Shown: in pieces, positions 24,201 through 39,200 of the stretch
Layout of the letters: each line of letters opens with the position of its first letter
Numbering within the stretch: the stretch's first letter is position 1
Origin: Rostratula benghalensis
Lineage: Eukaryota; Chordata; Aves; Charadriiformes; Rostratulidae
Assembly: GCA_013399305.1 (NCBI GenBank)
Contig: VXAI01000181.1
Location: forward strand, 185,941-249,940
DNA: 64,000 nucleotides
Direction: 5' to 3'
The notes under the pieces: model-generated
The model's database searches: none
What the model was told of the DNA's origin: nothing
The model's input: the letters and a program-made list of their open reading frames with translations, nothing else
Made by a program: the position numbers and the translations under genes

Positions 24201-27200
24201 TCAGATTTTGTTGCATAGCAGGAGTTTGGTAGCCTTCAGCTAAATCCTCACCTGGATGACTAGGAGACCAGGACAACAGGGACAGGGCACCTCATTCAGT
24301 TCACATGAGCCTAACCAAAACCCCGATTGAAGTTTTGTTGGATTAGTCAAAGTGCTAAGCAGCAGAAAGAGGAAACCTGTTCTCTGTAGTCACTGGTAGC
24401 ATTTTCCCCTCTGCCTCTCCTTTCTCAGGACTCCTTAAGGGGTTTTTAAGTATCTTGAATTTTTGTGATGTGTACCTGGTTTGCTGGGCCAGTCCCAGCC
24501 ACTGGAAACATCTGGTTGGATGGAAACCGTTGGTGTGCTAGAAGCTAATCAGAATGATTACATATAAATATCTCAAAGCAATATATCAAAACCAACATAA
24601 TCCAGCTTCTAGGAAGAGCAGGAGGCAAGGAGTAGGAGAAACAGTATTGTGTCCACCTACCATTTGCCAATTAGAAGTGAACTTCTCCCCCACCATGGGC
24701 ATTACAAATTTAACCTTTATTTCTGATTTCATGCTCACTTGCCTATAAAGAGGCAAGAGGGGGAAGGACAAAGTTTACAGTGTTCATGTTACAGTCAGCT
24801 TTTTATAAAACATTACCACCAGAACAACACATAGGGTTTAGTGTTTCTGAATAGATCTCAAACCAAGTAAATATTCGACATGCAGATGGAGAAAAGGAAT
24901 ACAGCAGAGAAGCTCACACAGATGTAAACCAGAAAAAAAATACACAGAATCCTTCCATTAACCCTGTATCACATCGTAGTCTGTACATCTATGCCATTCC
25001 CCCTGCCAGCATTTCATTATCCATAGACACCAGCACTGTCATTTAATACCTCATCATGCTGGGATACCATTTAAATTCTTTTCATTAGTGCAGCCAGCTC
25101 CAACCGTCTCATTCATGGCGCTAATATCCAATACCCAGGCTTGGCAAAGCAAGGATGCAAGCGGTGCCAGCAGCACGCTAGTTCCCTCCTTTGTCAGTCT
25201 GGCTTTCCAGAGAGACTGTTGCACCCAAGGGGCACGTGTTAGATGATCAGACACAAACCAAATCTTCTCTGAAGGGGTTTCAGACCAAGTTTTGGCATGG
25301 GGAGGGGGAGAAGGGAACAACTAGGGAACACATCAAACTAGGAAACAAAAAAGTCAAATAAAAGGAAAAAAAAGTAATAATTCTCTTCAAACAAGAGTAA
25401 AATTCAACTGTGAATTTGGCCAGGATTACCATCAGATCTAAAGAAAGCAGATGCCTGTAACTGAAAACACCAGAGGACACGTGTTTTCTCTAGCAGGCTT
25501 AATATGCCATGCTCTATTTAGCTCAATTAGTGGTAGTTTGGTTCAAACGAGACCTCATAACCACAGGAATATGCGGACAGACATTCTTCATGGTCTCTGT
25601 TTTCATGTATACAAATAGCTTATTAATTAAGTATAAGACTTGAGCAAAACTAGACTCATCCTGCCACATTTCAAATTATGAATATGCTTTAAGTCAAGAG
25701 ACAAAAAGCTCTTTCCTGTTTAGTGGAGTTTCTGTGGTTTAGAGTCATTTCATGGTAAGCACCAGTTTGTACTTAATGGCCCCATCACTGTTTAAAAGCA
25801 GCATTTCAAGTTTACTTAAATACACCAGAAGAGCTTCACTTTCTTACCCATTTGAAAGGGATCGCTGTGCACAGTTGGTGAAGGACTTCTTGTTGCTTGA
25901 AGGAAAGGATCACCTGGGACAGCTGATGAACCAAGAAAGGAACCCAGGAGGTCTGGACCAGTTTGCTTAGGGCTACTTCCAAATGGATCAAAGGCAGTGG
26001 CTGTGAAAACACATTTGAGAAAACTAAATCATTAGCTCATACAGCAAATGTGCTTCAGGGAAAAAGACAGTGGTGTGTGGAGAAGAAAACCTAATACCTG
26101 CAGCTCCCAACTGGGAGACAGCATGTGACTGTGGGAGAGCAACTGGAAAGTATCAGTACCCCAGCCAAATTCTAGGGGATCCAGAGATCCACGTTGCTTG
26201 CTCATGGCGACGGATTTCTTGATCCTATCTGTGTTTTCTAATGAGAAGGGCTGAATTTAGAAGTGGATACTTACTCTCCTCGTATGTATTATTTGACATG
26301 TGCATATGGACACACAGCAAGAGCAAAAATGGTGATCTCCAGTGGCTGCCAGTGTAAGGATCTAGCCAAACACTTGATTGAGCTTCAGTAGAGACTTTAG
26401 GGAACAAACTGGATAATCTGGCTTCTGTTCTCCACCATGAAGATGCATCAACTCACATCTCAGAGCAGAGGAGCTGGCTGGCTTCTTGGGAACCCTCACA
26501 GCTCTTAGTTTTCATGAGGTGTGTGTACCCAAGAGGAATCCAATGGCCCAGAGCAGACCACCCAAGAGGGGTTCTCAAATCACTGCCCCACCAAGTCATG
26601 CACTGGGTGTAACTGCTATTACCTTCTCCTACCCTTGGGGACGGGGATGGGGACGCTGAAGCTGCAGAACGCCGAGGAGTTGACTGAACAGATCCAGGCC
26701 CTCCCACATGGAAGACCTCCTCAGCAGCAGGCTGTCCACTTTGACTCTGGGAACCTGGCCCACCAACCCCAAATAAATCATTCAACAAGTCTGAGTTGGA
26801 GGGGGCAGCAGTGGGCTGTGAGGGAAAACTCTTGCTCATGGGGCTACCATCCAGGCCCAGCAGGTCCACATCTTCAGGTGGAGGTGGTGCTGGAGGCTCT
26901 TGCTGCTTTTTGCTGTGTTTTGGTGTCCCGTGAGCCTTGTCACCGCTGGCATTACTGTGCTGACTGGAAAGGGACAAGAGTTCATCATCTGACTGTTCGC
27001 TTTCCTCATGCACCAACGCTGCCCGATCCTCTGAGGTGGGGTGAGAGCTACTTTTGTCAGATTTCTGATCTAAATGATGATTAAAAATAAAATGAGGTAG
27101 TGTTAGTTTGGTCATCACAAGAGGCCCGTAAAAAATACAAATAAAATCAGTTTACATGCAGAACAAAGGGCTACTGAAAAAAACTACAGCAGTGTTTTGC

Positions 27201-30200
27201 TGGATTTTCAAATAAGAGACCTCTGCAAAGATTAACTTAACGTCTTTGCTGTATGATAAGAAGGTAGCTTTATTGATCAGGAAGCACAGACAGAGGTTAA
27301 TTGACTCAAGCCTGAAGAGCCATCAAGTGTAAGGGCTACAGATGCCAACTGAACAAGTTTCTGGGTCAGAACCAAGCATCCAGGAAGATCTCCAGCCATG
27401 CTTCAAAAATCCAGGCGGAACAAGGCTCACTATAAAGGAGCAGGGACACAAACTGCCCTCCTAACCATGCCCACAAGGGTCTCCTAACACTGGGCTCTTA
27501 CCTAGCATAGTGCCAGAGGAGGAACACTGCATTCAGCAGCACCATGAGATTTTTGAGGTGTTCAGCACTATTAAACAGCCTCTTTGAGAAGCACTCTCCA
27601 TGCTACATCCTCGTGGCACTGTGTATACAGTGCAACGTTAGGGGGGAAAAAACGCACCAGCCTAAATTTGAGTTTAGAATTGAGGGTGCCCAAGGCAAAA
27701 CTTCACACTAGAATGATGTCAAAAATGGTCCTGTACAGCACAGGCAGGCAGTGCTTGAAGAGGACGTTGTAAAAAGTTAATTCCCACTCAATTGCAACAC
27801 CAGGGTGTGACGAGCAGTAGTACACTGTGACCTAACGGGAAAGATACCATCTGATCCTTCAGCCTCTCTCTCTGGAGGGGGGAGGTGGGGAATTAAAAAA
27901 AAGCAACCAAGTTGTTTATCTTGTTTGAAGCAGATTTTACTCTGAAGCCCAAGTCTGCATACCTTGCCAGCTGAGAGATGAGAAGAATGCACTCTGGCCA
28001 ACATTTCTGATGTTATCCGGGGGTGAATCGGTGGCTCCTCTACCTGCAGCACAGAGCACCAAATAAATGAAATCAAGCAGAACAGAGTTCCACATGCAGG
28101 CAAGCATGTAAATTGAATAAATCCAAGCAGTTCTTACCTGCCAAAGCAAGAGTGTCCTGATGCTCCTGATGAGAGGAGAAGAGAATGGTTGGATTGATGT
28201 CCTTTGTCGTGAAGTTCTCCCATGGGGGAGTTAATTCGGTTTGTCTATCAGCAGATTGTATTTCTATCTCCAGTATAACATGAAAGAGCTGAGGATATTT
28301 GTCTGGAGAGTCACAGGCATCCAGTTCAGGCCTAAATGAGGACAAAATCTGTATAGTTAAAACGGTAAAGGGTATTTCTGCAAAGCTGTATAAAGTCTTT
28401 CAATATGTGCACACACGGATTTTTCATCTCTGAATATTCTCCTCCAGCTTTCATAAGGCGTTTGTGCTTCACATTTGATTAGTGTTCAGCTTAAAATACT
28501 CACTTGGTGAATTTTAGTGTGGTTGTTCCCAGGGCTATGAATCCAGTATGAAACTGAATTTGGAATATTTGTGTGTTGGTCATCTGAAAAGACAGCAAGC
28601 ATTAGACTGAGCAAGTGCTTCAATTTAAAAATATTTGTTTCTAGTACATGCAGACAGTTAACTCTACCCTACTACCAGTTACTGTATAATAGACTAATTG
28701 TAACTGCTATATGAGCTAATTTATTCTGCCTGGTCTACAGAAAACAAATATTCTGTCTCTCAAACCCAAATATTTCCATCTGCCTTATATTCTTGAGTGC
28801 TGTGAAGGCGCACTGCTTCATACCCTTTTGTCTTTGTGTCTGGGATCTACTTAACATTTTAGTTTTTAAATGAAATAAGTATCAGTTTCCACCTAATATA
28901 CTGGAGCAACAGGTTTGTTCTTCCATCTTCTTAAAATACACAGGTAGAAGCTTTGGCAGGGTTTTACCCTGAGCTGGTTAGTGATGTCTTCTACATCAAG
29001 AAGGATCCTACACCTATCAGTAGACACCACCTTCATAAGGATACCAGAGGAATTGTGAACTTCTCCAAGTGTAGTGCTTTCTTTTCACTCAGCACTTACT
29101 TCAAGTAAGGAAGCTTTCTACATCACCAGATGAGTGCCACATGTATTCTTAGACCCCATCTTTATCAGTCTCCTAGTTACCTACTTCACCTATACTGTAC
29201 AAGAGAAGTTCAAGAAACTCCTACTTTTGCCTGAAGGCGTCCCCCGATGGTTGATCTCATATGGTAGACAGAAACAACAACGTCTCCATGGACAGTGGCT
29301 CCCAGGGGAATTAGGACTTTCCCTTCTTGCACACGGTATTCTCTTTGAAGTGAAGGGAAGGAAATCCACAGTTAAGCTCCCTTTGTTGGGAATGGAGCTT
29401 ACCATTACCACCCAACATCAACATAAAGCCATCATCTTGATCAGGCCAAGTAAACAGAAGGTGCATTCAGCACTTGGCTTAGTTGAAACACCAACATTTC
29501 ACAGGGGAAACCAACACAGCACCGAACTCTCTCTACAAAGACATCCCACCACATGAAAGCTTTCAACGTTAGCCACCAACTTTCAATTAATCAACACCCT
29601 CCATCATTTAGCAGGCAGAGTGCAGCACAGCCATTAACCACGTCATTACAACAAAACAAAAGCCTCCTGAGGCCGGTAGGAGATCACAGGGACTCACTTC
29701 ATTCTTTCGTACTCCTGGGAAGTGGTAAGGATTCTGGTTTCTCCACTGAGAATGTCACAGAAGGGCCGGCAGCCATTGCGTTGCTTGTTGAAACAGGGGA
29801 CTGGACTGAGGGTGACTGACTTGATAGTGAGTGGTTTGCAGTGAGGAACGACGGGCTTGTCTGCTATTAGGTCACAAATGTATCCTATGTATCTGCAGGC
29901 AGAGAAAGCCATTGCTGACATCTCATCCCCAGTGAATCATTTTCATTCTGAACTTGAAGGCTACCTTGATATCCAGTGAAAAGACAGTGGAAGTGTGATT
30001 CTTTCACAGTTCCAGGACTGGAGTTTCCATGTATTCCAGCATCCTCACAGTGAGCTGGCCCAAAATCTATGCTTCTATACTTAATTACAAGAATGAGAGC
30101 TCAAGAGGAAGGAAGTTGGCCTTTAGCTCATTTAAAATGTGAGCTGGAGATCATTTCTCCTCACCTTTTGGGAGAGAAGGTGCTGGACAATGTTTTTTCT

Positions 30201-33200
30201 GGTTTACCAGCAGAAGTTTGTCTTCTACTTTACAGGCACATAGAAGATTAATTACTTTGTTTGTCATGAGCTCAAGGTTCATTATTATTATTACACACAT
30301 AGGCTTGCTCTGAGAGGTAGTTTTTCCTCTGCTTAAGGGAAGCTGTAAAAAAAAGACATTTTTACAGTGTAAAGCCCTGCATGGATGAGGCTGACACAGG
30401 GAGACTGGTTCACCCAGGCCCTGTTAACTACAGTTTTGTCAGCTTTCCTGGACCGGTGAGCAAAGCTATTGCAATATTTGATTTTGTTTCTCCATTACAA
30501 ATGAAGGGGCCGTAAACATTCGGTTACAGCTTGTCAAAGCAAAGGTGCCATGAGCACTGCTTGGCCAGTGTCTAGCAGGAGGACTGCAGCGTGCTCGCAG
30601 AGCATTTAGGTATTTTTACCTCCTGTGAGATGGCCACAGCACGATTCCAGGTCTCTTCGTGTTCAGCAACTGCACCGCGGGGCCTGGGTTAGAGAAGAGG
30701 TGACAGAAACAGAACATGGCGCTGACCAGGACGGCTGAGGCTGCACGGCCATCCTGTTAAGGAAAGAGGCAAGGGGAGAACAAGCTCTAAGTATTAGAGG
30801 CATCCTTTAAGATTTCAGCAGAACACTCCCATGCTTCCTTACATCACTCAAAATAATTTCTCCAGAAAGACTAGGAATGAGACTACATAAGAATGAGGAA
30901 TTTCCAGTGCAGTGTCCCTTGTTTAAGGCCTAGGACTGCAGTGAGCAACACTGGCCTGGATTAAAGCTAAGATAATACCCAGTAAGCAGCCAAAGCTGAG
31001 GAGGGTTTGGAGTTGTTTTGAAAGCCCAGAAGTACATTTTGTCTGTGAATGGCATTTCATGACCACTCCCAAGCTGTACTATTGTAATTATTTCAAACCT
31101 AGGCCTGGAACAGGGGTCAGAGTACATCTGTCCCACAGCTGCAGACAGTCATCTTAGGTTTGTTTGTGGTTTTGTTTGGGGTTGTTTTTTTTTTTCACCT
31201 AGAAGAGTTCAAACAAAAAATCCTGCCCAAAGTTCCCTCACCCAAACAGCTCCACAGCCCTCAGCCTACAGATTGCCCCTGAACAGGTCTACCCTTAGTT
31301 TAGGGTGATGAAGAGAAGTGCGTTTGTCGAGTCAGACTGATACAAAAAGACCAAAAATACAGAAAAAAGTATCCCCAGTGCCCCAGGTCCTTGCTATACC
31401 CAGGAACATGAGGTGATGGGCCACATGGACCATACCCCAGCTCTGGTGAGCCAAACAAGAGAAAAAAAAAAAAAAAGCCCTTCCACCAGCTTCCATCAAA
31501 ATCCAGGTCTGATGCCTACTTAGTTTTCGATGCACATTCATGGCATAAAGATGGATACGAGAGCCTGCTCAGTGCTACCAGAGTGCCATGTCACCCAGCT
31601 CATCTCCCACTGGTCGGAGGTTGACAAGAGCCCAGAAGTCCATGCTTGCTTACAAGGAAGGAGCAGGAAGCCTACTGCCCCCACCAGTCACCCTCAAAGT
31701 CTGACACCAGTTAAAAGTTACACAGGCTCTTCGTAATTACACACATTTCAGGCAGCTTTTAGGCACTCCAGCCATACTGCAGGATTTGCCATACCAGGGC
31801 TGACCCAGCCCCCAGTAACCTGCTCAGCCTGAGCACATGCTGAAGGATAACAGGCTATTTGCCTTTTTTTTTTTAAGGCTTAGCTGCCAGTTGCTCTGAA
31901 AAGTTCTCAGGTTCACATAAATTAAGTGGGCTTCTGCAGACTCCTTAGAAAATGTTAAAAAGGGACTCCACATTATTCTGATATTCTTTGCTCAAAGGAC
32001 AGTAAAGGAGTTTGTTTCTTGAGCTAGATTTCCAGGACTAGAGGCATCAAGTGCACCTTCACCTGTGTGAATGGAATTTATATCCCGTAGACGCTGGCTG
32101 TGCTACACAAGGCAGAAATACCAGACTCAGACGTAAGGTCTATACAGTTTGGGATCAGTCATTTCCCCTGTTCCTTTCAGTTTATGCTGATTAGGGCTGC
32201 CAGCCTATTTATTTAATTTAGGATTTAATTTAGGCTGGAGGAGGAAACCAGAACTCTCCCTTTTGGGCATTACTGTCAATATTAAATATTGTATGACGGT
32301 AAATTACAAGTTATTCATAGACTTGCACCTCTTTTGTGTATCCTACCTACACACTGCCCAGTGCTGAGTAACCCCTTTGGGGGATTTAGCACCATGTCAG
32401 CTGTGGCCCACAGAGGAACAGGAGGCAACTGGGCTTCTTCAGCCAGGCCTGGTGAGTAGTGACCACAAGAGACTTCAATCTGTTTCACAGGTCAGAGTTC
32501 CCAACTATATTTTCTCCCAATGTCTATCAATAGCCTTCAGTCTGGAAGCTGCATTTTATCCTGTGACTACTTACATTAAAATGCAGAGCCATAGCAGGCT
32601 GACCACCCTTACAGTAAGTTCTTTGGTGAAGTTCCAACCTTTTTGATACTCATCACCTCCAGTAATTCACTACTAGAACAGTGGTCACCTCCCTTAGTTT
32701 GCATTCCTGCTTCTCATTCAGTGTTAGGTCTTCCAGCTTAGCTCTGTCGCCACACATGGAAGATGATGACCCTTTCTACGGGGGTCCATTTTACTCCAGT
32801 TTCTTTTTCTTTGAGAAGTGGTCACCATCCTTCCACACAGACTCCAGACATGCGATGTGCAAGATGACTCATAGGTCTAAAGACATGGTTACCTTCTGGT
32901 GTTCTTACCATGCAGTGGATGACGCAGACGTTTTTGGGGTTCTGCTGTAGCCAGTTGTGCATGTTCTTACAGACAGCGTAGAGGTTGTGCAGACTGGGCG
33001 CCTGTCGCACGGGCCAGCTACATTCAGATACCTACAGGAAACACACAGTGAGAAACAGTCAGCTTCCCAAGAGCACAAAGCCAGGCACGCTTTCCCAATT
33101 GCTTTCTGCCAAGAAACGTACTTCTCTTTTACAACCTAGAGTCATGTGCTCAAAACCCATCTCTTCTCATGCATAATTCTGCTCTGTGATTTCAGTGAAT

Positions 33201-36200
33201 TATGAGGTGGCAAACAAAAAGGCATTCTCAATTAAATAAAGTAGTATTGATGCATTGTCACTGACTACACATTTTTAAAAATTTACATCCCAAGTCAGAT
33301 TATCTTGAGTGGCCTTTCATAACATTCCAGTCTCGCTGCAGCACATTGATTTCTGCTCCAAAGCCTTTGTACAACTTGTCCCTATAAGCTACAGCTCTGA
33401 TTTTCAAAGGATACTGAGCATCTGTTGGTCTCAGCTATTTTGCATCATCAGATTTTCAAGCCCTATTTGACAGATATTTGGCCGATCAAAGGGAAGCTTC
33501 TGTAAAAAAGAAGTAATATCTGAGTACAGTCAAAATATGAGCCAGAAAAATTAATGACTTAAAAGCTGAAAAAAATAGTCACAGATCCTAAAGCATGTCT
33601 AGTTACTATTCATCGCTGTACTAGTTGTGAGTCATAACACTTATCTCCAGAACAGTCCTTGCAATCTCAAGCAACACATCAAATAGCCTTCTACAGATAC
33701 CTCCATTTCATCTGGTTTTAATTGAAATAGATTTTTAAAAGAGCATTTCTGGTCAGAAGAATTTTAAAGGAGAAACATCAAGAGGCTTGTCCTCAGACAA
33801 AGAACCAATTCTCTCTCTTTCAGCTGAGATTTGGATCCTGCCTAATGAGAACTGGGGGCAGGAAGGAGATGGTTTGCCCAGATGTTCTTAAATAGCCATA
33901 TGATCTCCATACCTGACTGTTTCATCTTTCAGAGGAAGGAAATGCTCCAGGTTCCATAAAACATGTATTTAAGGCTCTCTCACATACACCTGCACAACAT
34001 CTTGTAGCAGAAATCCTGACTCAAACCCAGGAATTACCAAGCTGTGTTTTGTCTCAGACCATGGCTCTGATGACACCCAGAGGGCACAGGGACAGAGCGA
34101 GCAGGTAGCACTGCCTAACCCTGCTCATCTCTCCCACCACCAGCCTTCCTCAGCTGGAGGAGAGTTTTGCCTAATGCAATATCTAATGAGGTATTTGCCC
34201 AATCACTATTTAGACTCAAGGAAGTTTTTGTTCTCCGCAATATTCTAAAATTCAGCTGTGTATTTGGTGAGCAAGTGCAGGTTTTGCACTGTAGAAACTA
34301 CCCAGAAACAAGTCAAACCACTCTCAAGCTTTGGCAAGCGGTGAACAACTACTCCCTGTTTTCCCTACAACATTATCCTCATCCCCCACCTTCTCCTGTC
34401 TCCAGAGCTGTAGTTCATTTCATTCCTGTTGTACACACTTGATTCTCCCTTGCCTCTACTTTTTTTTTTTTCCTGTATTTTCAGGAAGGGCTGAGGGGGC
34501 ACAAAACACCCAAAGGTTCACAATGTGGTACCCCCTAGTGCAGCATCATCTTTGTTACATAGACATCACAGGGTGGGTACTGCTGCAGTTATGGGACCAT
34601 TGTAAAAATGTGGATTACGAATCAAAAACACTTATTCAATTTTATTTTTCTTTAAACACAGCCAGAGTACTTGTGCCATAAATAATGAATATTATAAGTT
34701 ATTTTATATCAAGCAAAAAGTCTTCTTCTCCCAACCCCAAATACTTCTGCTTCTAGAGGCACAAGGTTCACTTGCAATGAGAGCACTAAAGCACAATTTG
34801 GATTCCAAGTGGCTGTTAGAATTAATATGACCAGTGACCCCTTCACTGATGATCTTCTGGACAGACCTCATGACAACACGCTGTCAAGCATCTGGAAGAG
34901 CCATTATCACTTCAAGTAAATAATGTACATTTCCCAACAGTCCATAATTATATGTTTACTTTGCCTATAATTACACATCTGCCTGCTGGCTCGAAATTAG
35001 GAAATTAAATACACACTACGTAGCACAACATTTATTTCAAATATAAACCTCACCACCACTCAAAGGACAAGCTTATGGAAAAGTAACAGGAATTCTTCTA
35101 GAGCTTTGGAAATAAGCAGCCAGCACTTGTTTTACTCTAGCAGCAGGGCAGAAACAGCCAAGGAAGTGCTCCATCAGAGCCTTCAGATTTTAGCTTTGTT
35201 TAATGGTATATTTGAGTTATGTTTTCAAACTATTCACACTTCCTCAAGCAGCCATGAGCTCTCCTCCCCTGCTAGAGCAGCGAGGCAAGGAGAACAGAGC
35301 AATGAGATCTGAGTGACAGATTTTAGTATTCTTAGTCCCCTCTTCCCACTAGACTGGGCATTCGGGTCTTCAAGACCCACAAAGTCGTGTCAGGGCAGGA
35401 AAATGGCCCAGCAGGACATTAACTGCCACCTCCCTCCTGTGCCACTACATGGCAGAGTGGCCTACTTAGGAACAAAAGTTTTAAAGGAAGATAGGAATTA
35501 AAAAGCCTTTCACTTCAAAAAACAAGGATGTATGTCAAAACTTGAGCTCAGCTGGCATCCTCATCCAAAGCAGAAAATGCTCTTAGAGTGATTTCACCTC
35601 CTTGATAAACCATTAGTGTTTTCCCCCCAATAGAGATGAAGTTCAACCTCGTATTTACAATTGTTTCCTGCTTCATCTGATTTCATGTAATCTGTTCTGC
35701 ACATTTCATTTTCCTGAAAAATACCTGGACTTGGTATTTCCCCTAGCCCATAACCTGAAAGTACAATGTTTTATTAAAAGATTAATCACTTTCTTGCTGT
35801 GTATGTCAAGGCAGTAGGTTACAAAGCACCTAGTCATGCTTCAAGAACACCACACAAAGTTACACTGCTGGTAGGGGAGGAGGTAAAGCACAGGGGAACG
35901 GAGGAGTTATGGCCAGGTCAAGCAATAAACCAACAGATGTTTAAAGCTGGGCTTTCAAAAGTAGATTTGTCTTTCTCCTCCCACCTACAGCAACAGCAAT
36001 GCACCAGAACCAAGTGAGACTGAAGATTCAGAGCCCTTGATATCTTTTAATGAGTAAAAGAGTGGGAAAGGCTAATATTTGAAGTCACGGCATGGCTGGT
36101 TATCGAGTGCCACTGAGAAATTTGCTCCTAGAGAGACTGAGCAATTTCTGGTGATCAGAGGAATTGCTAAAGATAGATTCAGTTATACCTCAAATTAAAA

Positions 36201-39200
36201 TGAAATGAGGCTTATGCAGCATGAGATCTGCTTACCCTGGCCAAGGGTTAAGCCTGGCAACTGCTGTTGTCTTTTTCTTTGAAGGCCACAAAAAATAAGA
36301 ACTTCTTAAAAATATTAAATTTTAAAAGTCATTATTCTCTTGTAGGAGAGGGAAAGACCAGGAAGTTTTCTGAAAGATTAGATGTAATCTTGCATTTTGA
36401 CAGCAGTATTTCATAGATATTTCCTCTAAAAGCCATTAATGAGCCAGAACCTTGCAATGCTCCCATATGCTGTTCTGGTTTTAGAGAAGGAAACTGGGGC
36501 AGAGAGTGGAGGTGGGTTTTTAAAGTCATACACTAGTGGAAGAGCAAAAGCACACCTTGCATCCAGTTTCCAGCCCTGGGCTTCGCCAGCTAAGGGCTCC
36601 TGCTCAATTAAAGCACAACTGAAGGACTGTTCAACATGAAAGAAGTCTACCAACAAAGAGGGTACTTTCTTGCCAAATACTTTTGGTTTATGCTTTATTT
36701 CTCTGCAGCAGCTTCTAGCAGCTATGTAGGAGCTAAGGGCTCCTGATGTACTCTCATCAACTCCCAAAACAAGCATTACACCCTAAATTTTCCACCTCTT
36801 CAATCCCCGCAGTCCCAGGCATCAGCTAAAGCTCAGAAATGACCACAGAGACGTAGAAACACCTATAATTCCATTTCCATCTTCTTGCATTCCGCCACTC
36901 AAAGTAGATAAAAATGACTTAGTGCCCCTTTCCCCCCCAAGAAGTTTCCCCCACTGCTCTTGTTACAGCTCTTGGAGGACACTCACCCGGTTGTGAAACT
37001 TGGCACTGCGATAATACTTGGGGGACAGGTTGAAGACAGTGTAGTGGTCAGGATGCCTGGAATCCAAGAACGTCCGTACGTCTTCAATGTGGTTCCTGAA
37101 TCCCAGCTCAACACCCTCAGCTGGGAAAGACATCACTGGAAACACAAGAAGCCACCAGGCTGAGCGTGCACCACACCACCACTATGGACTTCTGTCGCAT
37201 CCCCCTGACCCAGGTTTTATTTGTCTGATAACCATACTTACCTATGATTCTTGAGGTAATGTATGAAATATCTAGCTCCCCCTTGGTGTAACTAAGAAAC
37301 AAAATAGGAGACTGTCATTATGCACATATTTACAGAAAACAGCCCATTACAGCAACCAGAGGAGTCTTTTCCCACAAATATCTGCTTTGACACAAGCAAA
37401 GAATGATCTTAAAATGGATTTTTTGTACTTTATCCTTACACCTTAAAAAGAGGGTACAAATAGCTTCCTGCAGACAGTGACCCAGCCTTCCCTTCTACAT
37501 AGGCAATTAACTGGATGCAGGAGCTTGCAAAAAAAGGTCCCTTTTCCCTTTTGTCATTAATTTTCAGTGCCAGTTTTCAGGAGAAATTTCTAGTAGTTTG
37601 GCACTTTGCACATCCCTCAAAGCCTCTGAGGTCTTGCCTGCATTAAGTTTTAGTTTATTGTAGCCCCACATTGCTCAGAGGCAGGTAGTGCCAGGAACAG
37701 GGGACAACACCAGCAGAGGTAACCAAAGCAGTCACCTCAGCAATTTCTTCCACTCAAGAACTGAGTATAGCAAAAGGAACAGATAAATTAGCAAGAAGAG
37801 TCTCCTTGTACAGCACAGGGAAGGGATACAACGATGAGCCAATTTTCAGTGACAAATTATTTTAGTGGTGGCTGAGCCAGAAGGACCCCACAGGGGTCCA
37901 TGAAGGAATCAGACCAAATACTCCAGTGTCACTGGAGAGGCCTTTTCCAGATTTCAGGATGTTGATGCTCACTTACTGCAAAGCTTAGGTTTTGGTTTGT
38001 TTGGGTGTTGGGTTTTTTTTTTTTTTACTTTTGTTTTGTTGGTTCTTTGAGGCTAAAACCCAATTAATTATGAGACAGAATCAAAGGAGTCACTTGTGAT
38101 TTTCACCTCCTTCCTTTACAAGGTTAGTGGGAAGTTGGGCTGTGCTAGTGAAGACAGCAGCTCAGAGCAGCACTTTGCAGCTACTGATTTCACCTGTGTT
38201 AGGCAGCTTCAGCTGTACTGTACCTGGCAACAGATTGCATGACCTTTGAAGATGTATCCTTCAGGGTATCCTTCAGGTTATCCTTCAAATTGCTGAAGAG
38301 TCTCCCTGCTCCTCCTTTCACCATATCCAGCAAGCCTCCCCCGTAGCTGGACTCCATGTCTGGTGATGAGGCACCTTCAAGTACAACAAAGCCAAAGTCA
38401 CCATTGCTTATTTGGAGCAAGTCCCCAGAGTCAACACATCCACTGCTCTAGCCAGACCAACTGTATTCACATGAGCTGCTGCACATCAAGCACAGAGTAA
38501 AAGTAGTTTTAAAGTCTTGATTTTGCAGAGATGAGAGAGCATGTTCTTGCCACCTGGGCTCAGAAATCATCATTGACTCTCAGCATTGTATGTAGGTTGA
38601 CTGTTCAGTATTGGTATAGTATGGACAGCTACCTCATGAACAACTTCACCTCTCAACCCAACCCAAAGCAAAACCAGGCAGCTAATTTGCTGATCATAAC
38701 CAAGATCAAATCAACAACCACCTCCACAGGGGTAAGAAAAAGGTACTTGCACATAAGAGTTCTTCAGCTGAACTGTCACAGCTGCCAGTTTGACTGCAGC
38801 TAGGTGATCAAAGTTTGTCTTACAACTACACATTTCCATGGATATAGGAGAAATCAGAGTAATTTTAAGTCACTTAAGGGTCCAGCCCCAGCGGAAGAAG
38901 ATAAAATATTCTTGTTTTGGCAAGAGACGAAGAAAGTTCAGGAGTTAAACTTACCAGCTGAGAATGAAAACCTTTTTGGATATGTGTATGTTTGCAGCCT
39001 TGGTGCAGGACTCAACACATTGCTAAGGCTAAAGCAGAGCAGGGCCAGCCCACTTGGTAAGCTTTTCCTTCACAACTTGGTCAGCATGAAGCTGCAAAGT
39101 CAGTAGGAGACTAACACAGAGCAAAACCCATTTAAAGTGTTATTTTTGATGGACTGTACCATGGCCTAACACCTCAAGTGTTCACATTTGGCAGTTATAA

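Noticed and set aside
26521..27084. Plus-strand open frame of 187 codons
   Set aside because: Shadow of DNAJC6 exon 12 on the opposite strand; no similarity to a known protein and no codon signature.
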